Source: Nemertoderma westbladi (Eukaryota > Xenacoelomorpha > Nemertodermatida > Nemertodermatidae). Taken from it: DNA of 36,920 nt. The notes beneath the pieces were generated by a model. That model saw only the letters and a program-made list of their open reading frames with translations, was not told the origin of the DNA and made no database searches. How positions within the stretch are numbered: position 1 is the first letter of the stretch; each line of letters starts with the position of its first letter. The stretch lies in NCBI GenBank assembly GCA_032718475.1, contig JAUCBJ010007714.1, positions 1-36,920 on the forward strand. The letters run 5' to 3'. Positions 28,920 through 36,920 of the stretch are shown here, piece after piece. The position numbers and the translations under genes are program-made.

Positions 28920-29200
28920 CTGTTGGACAATATTAACTGTGTTCAGTTGGCTATTAATTACTGTGGATGTCGGACTGTATACCACCGTCGCCGTAGTTTC
29001 TATTGATTGTGCTGTAATTTGTCTACTGGTACTTATATACATATCAGCTATTATTAACAACGATAAACCAATAACTCTTGTATTTTACCAGCCTACGGCC
29101 TTCAGCCTTCATAGTCATTATAAACACGGCGATGCGTAGGAAACACGACAAGAGATTTACCCGGTCGGGATCCCACGCCAACTCGGATCCCGTCACATAT
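28920..29200 (+). repeat. Dispersed repeat copy 2 (ends CCGGTCGGGATCC...GATCCCGTCACAT)
   Basis: The terminus at 29160-29198 carries the same CCGGTCGGGATCC and GGATCCCGTCACAT blocks as 4062-4092, here with a 10-base longer spacer. Upstream similarity (TGTGCTGTAATTTGTCTACT, CTACGGCCTTCAGCC) is looser. No protein is called. Confidence 0.55.
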
Positions 29201-30190
29201 TATTATATTATTTCTTTATTTACAGAATAACCGTGAATCAAAAAAGAAATCCTAATAAAGTAATCCAACCCTCTACAGAAAGAAGTTCAGATGTTGTAAC
29301 GACAAACTGTCCTAATTATTCCATTGAAGATCAGATCAAATGATTGAATAACATCAGTTCAATTCCGTATCTTACAGAATATTACATTTAGTTACAAAAA
29401 ATAATTTATAGTATTTTGTATTAATTTTAATTTATGGAATTTTCTAACTCTATTTATATAAAAAATAATAACAAAGATTTATTAGTATTTTCCATAGGGA
29501 GAGCTCGCAATGTTTGCTAAAATTAGATATAAAATATTTAATTTATATCAGATGTAAATACAATAATGATATAAATTTCTTTCAATTTATTTCCATTTTA
29601 ATTCGTTCTTGGTTGATATTATTCCCATATTATCTGTATTGAGTATTCGAGTAATACCTGTGTATCTGCTACGTCTCTTTGGTAGATACAAACCTGGTCC
29701 ATCCACTAAAAAAACGTTTTAATTATAACTCAGAGGTTCCCATTGGTTATATTATTAACCAATCGGTTCTTTAACCAATAAAACATTGGTTTACAATGAG
29801 TGTAACGGAGTTGGTTCCCATTCAGAACTACTATAATGTTATATGTTTATCTAATCTATTCTAATTATCTCGGTCCCACTGTGGCTGGTTGTGGTTTCCC
29901 TAAAGTTACCCGACAACCCTATGTCATTGTACGTCCGTCCGTGTTACTAAACTATCAACTCTGTTTGGACAACCGCACTCCATTCTGCACCCAAAAACAC
30001 CAGTTCAGCTATTTATATCCTTATAAAGGATATATTTAGCATTAATTACAGCGATCAGTGGATTGGTTACAGACTTGTTCAGTAAACCCAGGGGGGTCTG
30101 TATTGGATACACAGGGTTCCTTCACTATATAATTACATTCCTATATGGAACACTGACATGAAACCAAATCAGATTTTCAGCTGTTGTAAT
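29201..30190. other. AT-rich intergenic stretch with inverted CCAAT words
   Basis: No gene is recognised. 29742-29763 holds ATTGGTTA and its exact reverse complement TAACCAAT, and 29773-29791 holds AACCAAT and ATTGGTT. A 67-codon frame at 29836-30039 has no recognisable features. Confidence 0.45.
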
Positions 30191-30302
30191 TATTGAAGGA
30201 TCATTATTGTGAGCTAACCCTATTCCTTTATATTAATTATTTGTATTTATTGAAGGATCATTATTGTGAGCTAACCCTATTCCTTTATATTAATTAATTA
30301 TT
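30191..30302. repeat. Two-copy tandem duplication, 57-bp period
   Basis: TATTGAAGGATCATTATTGT and the following sequence through CCTTTATATTAATTA is repeated exactly once, starting at 30191 and again at 30248. This is a recent local duplication in non-coding sequence. Confidence 0.92.
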
Positions 30303-30585
30303 TGTAATTATTCGGTTAAATTGATGCAATTTAATTGGATTGTGTCCCAGTTATTTATATTTAGTCATATTAAAGAAATTATGTGAATATTAATAACATA
30401 ATAATATTAGAAAGCTAGGGGGAGTGAGGGGTGGGGGGTGGTGTAAGTTAGTCTGTTTCATTGGGGAGGGGGAGGGTGTAGGTTTGACTGTTCCATCGGG
30501 GTGGTGGGGAGGATGGGGGAGGGGGGGAGGAGGGGGGGGGGGGGGGTACTAGGGACCATGGACCACCTTGTAGAGTCCCTCGTTG
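30303..30585. other. G-rich low-complexity stretch
   Basis: From about 30415 the plus strand is a run of GGGG-rich words (GTGAGGGGTGGGG, GGGGAGGGGGAGGG), ending in 15 consecutive G at 30532-30546. Several G-quadruplex-type patterns are possible. No gene is seen. Confidence 0.6.
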
Positions 30586-31085
30586 TTAGTGAGTGGAGGG
30601 TCCACGGTCCCCATAATGGAGGCCGCATTTCCGACCACAATGGCAACAGCCAGTCTCTGCAGGAGGAAGCGGTGAGAAGATCGGGGCTAAGGTAACAGAG
30701 TGGAACTCGAATGTATCAGGGCCGGGGCAGCCCAAGGTCTCGTAGGCTACCGGGTGGAAGAGGTAGCCCTGGTCCATGAGTTCCAGGTACTGCAGTGCGG
30801 CCTCCGGCGTAGATCGTCTGGGCGAGGTGGCTGGTCGTCAGTGGGTCGGCCACCATCGCTTCCCATGTGAGGAACCGCCCGCGGCTCCACGGGACCAGGG
30901 TGACGCCATATACTCGCTTCCCGTCCCCGAAACATGCCTAGTGGTTCAAGTGTAGTGGGGATGCCACAGCTGATGAACGCCTGGGGCAAAAAGTCGTTCA
31001 AAATTGAGTGGCGCGGAAGTCTGCCGAGGCTCCTTGAGCAGCAAAGACCATGGAGGCCATCCGACAGAACGTCCGAAGTCCGCCA
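30586..31085 (-). pseudogene. Decayed retroelement C-terminal domain (zinc-knuckle-like plus nuclease-like region)
   Basis: Combining minus-strand frames, the order is DGLHGLCCSRSLGRLPRHS, LNDFLPQAFISCGIP, LEPLGMFRG, a frame change near 30925, DGKRVYGVTLVPWSRGRFL, TWEAMVADPLTTSHLAQT, a second frame change near 30800, then YLELMDQGYLFHPVAYETLG. The G-HGL-C, LExxGxxR, DGKRxxGxTLxPW and HFxPVAxET order is one I recognise from C-terminal ends of invertebrate LINE polyproteins, where DGKRxDG...W is probably part of a PD-(D/E)XK-like nuclease. Family naming is inference; the copy is dead. Confidence 0.62.
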
Positions 31086-31842
31086 GCTTCAGTCCCAGAG
31101 AGCTGACAGGGATGGCATCAAGCCAGCAGCAGCCAGCCGTGACAGGATGGTCCGGGGAGTTCATTCTTGCCACCCCGGATGGTTTGAGGGACTCCTGCAA
31201 GTTTGGTAGCCTGGTGTCGTGGACAGGGGTCAGGAAGGACCCTTGTTTGGTGGATGTGAGTGGGAAAGTAGCGGGGAGAGGTGGCGTCCTGGTCGGTGGT
31301 GTTGGTGTTGCGGGTGGTGGCGGTGGTGTCGCTGATGGTGGTGGTAGCTTCCCGGTCGGAGGCAGTGGTGTCTCTGGAGGTGGCAATGGCAGAGTCATCG
31401 CGAGTGGTGGCAGTGGCATGGTGGACTGTGGTGAAAGCGTCATGGGTGGTGGTGCTGGTATGGCAGATGGTGGCATAGCAGATGATTTGAGTAGGAGAGA
31501 CCAGAGCAGGCAGCTGATGAAGCCAGAAAAGGAGGAATGTGCGAGCTGCACAGCTGAGGTCAGTGTTGCTGCATTCATGAATTCTGCCTTTAGATTACTT
31601 ATTTTAACAATTTTGGTCCAAAACTACATTTTTTATTGATATAATACCAGTTACGGTGTAATATTAATTATTCCTATTGAATTATTTTCTGGTAAGGGTT
31701 TTTACGCCATCTAGTGCCATTATACCCATATTCGAATTGATAGGATGCCTTACTGAGATTCGTGACGTCTTATTGGCCCGTATTATTGCCTTGAGTAAAC
31801 CTGATATGTAATATCTGCTGGTTGATCATTTTATCCACTCAG
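31086..31842. other. GGT/GTG-rich low-complexity region and AT-rich spacer
   Basis: 31270-31490 is rich in GGTGGT, GGTGTTG and GGCAGTGG words, giving glycine-rich plus-strand and proline-rich minus-strand frames with no domain. These look like simple-sequence artefacts. The rest is AT-rich without signals. Confidence 0.5.
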
Positions 31843-31856
31843 CACATTAACATATT
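31843..31856. repeat. Target-site duplication of LINE-B copy 3 (left)
   Basis: CACATTAACATATT is identical to 32946-32959 and abuts the TAG-triplet end of the element. Confidence 0.85.
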
Positions 31857-32945
31857 ACTACTACTACTAGTATCGGCATGCTGCATTGCAGCTGCATTTT
31901 TAAGAATGCTCTGCCGGCTTGTCGACAAAATTGCGCCGCCACAACGCCCTATCACCCATGACATTTGCTAGATCATCCGCATCTTCAAGGCCAGTGTCCT
32001 TTAAGATGCGTCTCAAGAAAGTCATGGGCTGTCCAACATGCTTATTCACTCCATGAGGATGCCAAAGTACAAGATTATGCACTGGCTGGTCCTCACGGCG
32101 AAAGCAATGTCCTGCAAAGCGGAGGCGATTTTGTTCTAGTGTCGAGCTTGGGGAACCAATGAGACACCTCCGATGTTATATAGTGTCTGGTTGGAGATGT
32201 GTGCATTGTACTTGACACAATGAACCCGGCGTAGCATTCTTGTGAATGTGCCATCCAGAGATTTGGTGTCCTCAGCAGTTAGAGCCCAGCATGGACTCCC
32301 GTAGAGGAGTACTGGAACTACTGCTGCTCTAAATAATCGGACCTTAAGTTTCCGATTAATTCTCGGTGACTTCCAAATCCTGGAAAGCCTATTCAAGGCT
32401 GCCCATGCCTTTCCCTTACGTATTCGAATGTCCTCACCTGACTTCCGGATCCATGATCCCAGGTAACAGAAGTCGTCCACATGCTCAAGCATACCATCCT
32501 TTGAACTTATGCTCATCCGATCAGAGACTTGCTGAGAACTTTCAAAGTTAACTGTCAAAATTTTGGTCTTTCTGGAGTTAATAAAAAGACCAACACTAGA
32601 AGCAGCATGTTCTAAAAAGCTGAGAAGCCGTTGGGCTCCCTCTAGTGATTCTGAGAGTACTCCTAAGTCATCAGCAAAGTCTAGATCAGTTAGGTACTTG
32701 GCAGGATTTCCTCGACTTTTGGAGCCAGTAGGTGGAGTTATCATCACCCCATCAACATTATGATGATCTAAGGACATGCGTAGAACATAGTCAACCACAA
32801 TTATGAACAAGAATGGTGCAAGTGTGTCTCCCTGGAGGACGCCCCATAACACTTCAAATGGTTCTGTGTCACCGTCAACAGTAGACACAAATGTTGTCGA
32901 ACCATCGTATACTGATCTGACATATTAACATATATAGTAACATGA
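31857..32945 (-). mobile_element. 5'-truncated LINE-B copy 3 with exact 14-bp target-site duplication
   Basis: The minus strand starts with SVYDGSTTFVSTVDG near 32920 and runs to the native 3' end and TAG triplets at 31857-31870. CACATTAACATATT occurs immediately outside both ends, at 31843-31856 and 32946-32959, which is a classical target-site duplication. The copy is near-identical to the inverted half of copy 2, so both are fairly recent. Confidence 0.88.
31900..32920 (-). pseudogene. LINE-B RT C-terminal half (copy 3), one frameshift
   Basis: It contains QGDTLAPFLF, the catalytic FADD, FCYLGSWIRKSGED, LLYGSPCWALT and GHCFRRED as in copy 2. One G is missing at about 32150 (GCTTGGGGAACC against GCTTGGGGGAACC in copy 2), which shifts the frame; the C-terminus then continues to RRNFVDKPAEHS and a stop at about 31900. 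The 5' half (endonuclease and early RT) is absent because of truncation. Confidence 0.85.
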
Positions 32946-32959
32946 CACATTAACATATT
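32946..32959. repeat. Target-site duplication of LINE-B copy 3 (right)
   Basis: CACATTAACATATT is identical to 31843-31856 and abuts the truncated 5' side. About 25 bases between the recognisable LINE sequence and this repeat look like a near-copy of the target and may be filler. Confidence 0.8.
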
Positions 32960-34215
32960 GCAGAGGAGTTACCTCCAATAATGCAGGGCCTTTGGATGCT
33001 GGTCAGATTACTGATGACCAGCGTTTATTACATGCCTTTATGTCTTTATGTTATATGCCTTTGCCGTTAATGTCTGTGTCTTGGTGACATTATAATATTA
33101 TTATTAATTGATATTCTGTCGTTAAACTCAATTTACTCTCTTTGTTTGTTTAATATAATCGCCGATATTACGAAATCAAGGAAGTTTTACACGCGCCAGA
33201 ATAAGGTGGGTCTCTACAATTAAGTATCAGTGATAATCTGGACAATTGTATTAGATTCGTGTGTTGTCGTACCTCCGATTCACCAAATAATTAATATATG
33301 GCGATATCTCAGACTATTATTATAAGCAAAGCCCTTATTATTAATCACATCACGATTGAGAGTTGTCACAAATTGAATCACGGTAGCGATATCAATATAA
33401 TTAGACATAAAGACAAGTCACAATACGTTTCCCCTAAAGGGAAACACAAACACAAGACTTGAGTCCTTACATAATTAATTAGTCAGTAATTTACTTGTTA
33501 TACTATGTTGGCACACCCTCCCGGTATCATATCTCAGTTAAATACAATAGATAATCAAATACCGTATCGAACCAAATAAGTTATAGAGCAAATCAATACA
33601 TAAGAAGGAAATAAAAGGGGAGATCAATCGATACAGTGAGCGGCCCTCGGTTACTTACAGGTACACTAGCGCAACTCCGCTCATTGTATCAGACCAGGTC
33701 CACAGTGCGGAACCTCTGCGTAGTTGCAAAATAAAGTAAAGTGTCAATATAGACGAGATTGAGATTGAAGGAACATATTTATTATTAAAGCGCTAACAGT
33801 CATTCCAAGACCCCTACAGAAAACAGGATTGCGCCCACGCGGAGGGAGTCGTCCAGATGGGTGTTGGAGATCTCCAGCAAGGGGCCCCCCCGTATTCGTA
33901 TTCTTCCAGCAGCCCCGGGAAAGAAAAATAATTTATAAAAATTTTTTTACTTTTCTACTTTTTCACTTTTTTTACTTTTTATAAATATAGGGATGTATAT
34001 TATTTATTAATAATATATATATTTATAGAACCATCAATTTTCCAAGCAGTTTTATGTATGATTATTAAATTAGTTATAACTCTTCTTTTAATTAAAAACC
34101 CAAATTTAAAAATTTAAAATATATATTTCACATATATGTCATTATGTTATTATATTATGTCATTCGTTGCTGTACTGTATGCACTGACTGACTTTCCTAT
34201 TGACTCATTGATAGA
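32960..34215. other. Long AT-rich stretch without recognised genes
   Basis: I find no coding or RNA feature. A small perfect hairpin lies at 33427-33445 (GTTTCCC, loop CTAAA, GGGAAAC). 33920-34140 is extremely AT-rich with A and T runs. Confidence 0.5.
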
Positions 34216-34609
34216 ATGACTGAAACTGACGACGTCGTTCTAATAGAGGATGGCGTCCTCTGCTTCGCCTACCAACGAACACTGCGTGGGGCGCCTTTTG
34301 ACAACATAACTGACTGCATGATGCTTTGGCCGGGGTTATATACTAGTGGTTTAGAGAAATCGCGTACAACGTTATTAGAGATTCTGCTTCTTAATTCTGG
34401 TTCTGGAGATGGAAACAGACGTGAAATGACTAAGAAGTTTGGGACGAAGCACACGGGGAAATGAAAAGTCCGCCATGTCCGCCGACTACTACCCGTAACA
34501 GCTTCTCCTACTTAGATCCCAATGTTCCGGGGTCTAGCCAGGCTCAGTTATACAACCCTGTTGCCCTGCAGGCTGCTTATTATCCAAACCTGCTGTTTAG
34601 CCAGCCGTA
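34216..34609 (+). pseudogene. Possible ORF1 remnant upstream of LINE-E
   Basis: An 82-codon frame (MTETDDVVLIEDGV...) ends at 34464. Another frame then reads MKSPPCPPTTTRNSFSYLDP and continues to a stop near 34609. Together with their position just before an endonuclease start, they could be a broken LINE ORF1. No zinc knuckle or RRM is visible, so this remains a guess. Confidence 0.3.
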
Positions 34610-34663
34610 ACTTATTTGATACATATTTTTATTCATTTCTTTTAAATATTTTTTTACAATCAA

Positions 34664-35706
34664 AATGGCGAATAAACTTAAAATTGCTTCATATAATTGT
34701 AACTCTGTACGGTGCGCAGAGTCGATCTTTGTTATTAGTGAAATTTGTAAAACCTGTGATATTTTGATCTTACAGGAAAATATGCTTTCTAAACAGGATT
34801 TGTCGTTTTAAAATACCCTGCATCCTGATTTTTTAGCGAGGGGCCCCAGCCCAGTCGACTATTCAGATGGCGTATTAATCGGACGTCCTCACGGTGGCCT
34901 GGCCTTTCTGTATAGGAAGTCGATCGCTCACCGTATTTATATTATAGATTACAATAATGCAAGAGTCTTAGGTGCTACGATAAATCTAAATAGCGGACAA
35001 AGTCTTTTGCTATTAAATATTTACTTGCCTTTTGAGTGCCCAGAAAATCTTCGATTTATTTTCAGAACGTTTAGGTACGATTAAATCTATTGTACATAAC
35101 TGATGTTTTCAATTACGTAATAATAATAGGTGACTTTAACTCAAATCCTAAAAAAGTATTTTTTAACGAAGTTAAAGAATGGTCCGAATCGTGTAATTTA
35201 ATTATTTCTGATGTTGAGACTTTACCTGATAATACTTTCACTTATATCAGCGACTCTCATTTAACAACGTCTTGGTTAGACCATATTATTTGTGCAAAAG
35301 TTACTCATGATAGATATTATTGATAATATTTCAGTAAATTGCGATCTGACGTTTCGGGATCATTTACCGGTAAATATTACTTTAAATCTTCCAATTGATT
35401 TATCCAGTGCTTGCGAGGGGACAGGGGATCCCACCAATTGTGCTCCTAATGTGAGCAGTGATAAATTCACTTGGGACCATTAAAATAGCAATCAATATTG
35501 CGGGATATGCTGATCGTGTGAATTGTATTCTAAGTGAAAATTGTTTTTCTAATAGTCTACGGGAATGTAGAGATCCGAACTGTACACAGCATATTACCGA
35601 AATTGATGATTTATATAATAGTGTAACTAATATTTTATTATCTAGCAGTAAACTGTTTATTAAAACCTCCAACAACTACGGTAATTGTACAAATAATTAT
35701 AATTAA
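34664..35706 (+). pseudogene. Decayed LINE AP-endonuclease (LINE-E ORF2 start)
   Basis: The sequence reads MANKLKIASYNCNSVR and CDILILQE (metal-binding Glu), a stop after DLSF, then GRPHGGLAFLYRKS, NNARVLGATINL and LLLLNIYLPFE. After a break near 35055-35085 come VIIIGDFNSNPKK (GDFN motif), ISDSHLTTSWLDHIIC (xxLDHI motif) and, after another break, DHLPVNITL (final His motif). This is the full motif order of a LINE AP-endonuclease. A linker fragment (AINIAGYADRVNCILSENCF) continues to about 35706 and then stops; RT is missing. It is unlike LINE-A and LINE-B at sequence level. Confidence 0.8.
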
Positions 35707-35991
35707 TAATTAAATGCTTGAGTTAATACAATTATTTTATTCTTTAATTGTCAAGCTGAAGTAAAAACCTTACCGGTAGGTATGCAAATACAGTGCAATT
35801 ACTAAAGTAAAAAAGCAACTGACCATTAGACGTTGCATGTAATCAGTGATCAGCTGACGGCTGTCAGCTGATCAGTAGGTTTCGCCCCAATGGGGGCTTT
35901 CTCAAGTAGCTAGTGCTAGAAAGGAGACAATAGATAGAAGTTCCCAAGGGAGACGGGACGGTAAAGTGAAACAAGGTAGAAGTGTATCCAT
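35707..35991. other. Non-coding end of Penelope-like element with two hairpins
   Basis: It contains the hairpins at 35847-35874 and 35884-35897 and otherwise short unique sequence. I place the 3' end of the adjacent minus-strand Penelope-like element in this interval. Confidence 0.5.
35847..35874. repeat. 12-bp perfect hairpin
   Basis: TGATCAGCTGAC (35847-35858) pairs perfectly with GTCAGCTGATCA (35863-35874) across the loop GGCT. A second short stem, GCCCC/GGGGC (35884-35888 and 35893-35897), follows. On the minus strand the second stem is directly followed by GAAAC. Confidence 0.85.
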
Positions 35992-36754
35992 CTAACCACT
36001 GGGAAGCAGCACCTCGAACTTGCGCCACTCACGTTTCTGCTTGTTAATAGCTGGCTGGCGAGTGCGTATATAAAACATTTCTAGTTTTTGCAGGACAGGA
36101 CGCAAAGGGTGCCGTGCAATAACCTTGAAGTGTTTGAACAACTCTCGCCAGTCGGTCAACCAACGTGTGTTGGGCTCCCCGCGGTGCGTCATGACATGGT
36201 TGTGAACTGTCTTGCCTTGTTCACTACAATCATTGGCCGACCCGTCTTGATGCTGTCTAACGCGTTCAAATAAGTGTTGGATGGTATGTCCAACATATTC
36301 CCCCTTACAAGAGGGACAAGCAAATGAATACACGACGTTAGAAGCCAGAATATCGGGAACCGGATGTTTCAATGATGGCAGTGATGGCGCAGTTTGGCAG
36401 TTGTGTAAACAAACCGCACTGGCCGTGCGCAAGATCTCGGTACTAGACCACGAAGCCTACGAACGAAAAGTTCGGTAGCCCGACCACTGTACTCAAACTT
36501 ACAGATGATAGGCCTGGGATTATCTACGGGTGCTGGATCCACCAGGTCAATGACCTCAGTGGGTGCAACCGCAGTCACCTCGCTCTCACTACAATTGCCA
36601 GGACGACCCCTAGCGGCACGGACGGCAGTAAGCTCGCGTTGAATCATCGCATTTGTATATTGGTTATTGCTAAGAATGGTGTTAGCTTCGCCAATTGCAG
36701 TATGGAGCTGGGAGCCATCCCCACCCTTACTGACGTTGAAAATGCGATGAAACA
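35880..36754 (-). mobile_element. Penelope-like element, 3' half
   Basis: The minus strand encodes the region between RT and the nuclease and then a GIY-YIG endonuclease, the hallmark of canonical Penelope-like elements. The downstream non-coding end carries two hairpins. At about 36750 the element switches strand (see the plus-strand RT piece), so it is rearranged. Confidence 0.8.
35992..36754 (-). pseudogene. GIY-YIG endonuclease end of Penelope-like polyprotein, one frameshift
   Basis: The first frame (from 36754) reads HTAIGEANTILSNNQY and later CKFEYSGRATELFVRRLRGL. A frame change near 36435 leads to the second frame (36432-35992), numbered from its Met. There VVY (33-35) and YVG (46-48) form the GIY-YIG core, preceded by C39-x2-C42. 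They are followed by FERVRQH (catalytic Arg region), a His/Cys-rich stretch, and KLEMFYIRTRQPAINKQ with the catalytic Glu at 118 and Asn at 130. In Penelope-like elements this nuclease nicks the target for reverse transcription. The nuclease core looks intact, but the polyprotein is broken. Confidence 0.82.
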
Positions 36755-36920
36755 TTCCACTCAAGGAGGTGGTGCAGCTTGCTGGTGATCTACTGTACGA
36801 GCAACGTCCTGACCAGCCTATCAACAAGGACCAATTTATTCGTCTTATGTTGGTTGCTACACAGGATGTTGTATTCCTGGATCACCATGGTAATTACCGT
36901 TGTCAGAGGGATGGTGTCGC
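36751..36920 (+). pseudogene. Penelope-like reverse transcriptase fragment, runs off the window
   Basis: The plus strand reads NIPLKEVVQLAGDLLYEQRP, then INKDQFIRLMLVATQD, FLDHHGNYRCQRDGV, and leaves the window. The pattern L..L...T....F......Y.Q.DGV is the run-up to the conserved GxAMGSxxxP-type RT block of Penelope-like elements. It is in the opposite orientation to the GIY-YIG half and begins exactly where that half begins. Whether it is intact cannot be seen. Confidence 0.72.

Noticed and set aside
28407-29060. 217-codon proline-rich minus-strand frame
   Set aside because: The proline run comes from a 22-base poly-G tract, and its other end overlaps the plus-strand LINE-B fragment.
30946-31639. 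Glycine-rich (plus) and proline-rich (minus) frames of about 210 codons
   Set aside because: They come from GGT/GTG simple sequence; part of the minus frame overlaps the decayed LINE domain in the wrong phase.

Overview
The window looks like a piece of a repeat-rich, AT-rich invertebrate animal genome, possibly a mollusc, annelid or cnidarian; the species cannot be fixed from sequence alone. The reasons are a metazoan-type multidomain GTPase gene with death-fold domains, an intron acceptor in front of it, decayed retroelements of several non-LTR types plus a Penelope-like element, a MITE, and very long minisatellites. There is no bacterial operon structure, and I saw no rRNA or tRNA gene and no CRISPR array.

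Layout. 1-3345: a decayed LINE (AP-endonuclease plus reverse transcriptase, several frameshifts and stops). It and about 1 kb of unassigned sequence are flanked by an inverted pair of short repeats at 121-189 and 4261-4326. 4486-4771: 3' tail of a second LINE family (LINE-B). 5162-5544: a MITE with long terminal inverted repeats. 5786-17425: a 28/35-bp satellite of about 7 kb, split near its left end by a GC-rich 4.4-kb retroelement on the minus strand (5926-10373). That element carries a CXC-like cysteine domain, a reverse transcriptase, a CCHC knuckle and a restriction-like (REL) endonuclease. Its single long reading frame is broken by one TGA. 17497-17755: a 12-bp minisatellite.

17952-21502 holds the one convincing host gene: a long exon encoding an APAF1-like winged-helix segment, a Roc GTPase, a COR domain, a cysteine cluster and two CARD-like death folds. 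It begins at a splice acceptor, so upstream exons (expected to carry the NB-ARC ATPase core) lie across the satellite, probably outside the window. I infer an innate-immune or cell-death signalling protein that couples nucleotide switches to CARD recruitment.

22262-26245: a second array of 30-bp units, open in four of six frames and therefore a source of misleading long ORFs. 26468-36920: mostly retroelement debris. It includes another LINE 3' tail, a scrambled LINE-B copy with an internally inverted 3' half, a decayed LINE C-terminal domain, a LINE-B copy with an exact 14-bp target-site duplication, a decayed LINE endonuclease, and a Penelope-like element whose GIY-YIG half and RT half point in opposite directions at the right edge.

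Apart from the Roco-CARD gene, nothing here reads as an intact cooperating gene set. The window is best seen as one unusual immune-type gene embedded in satellites and retroelements.
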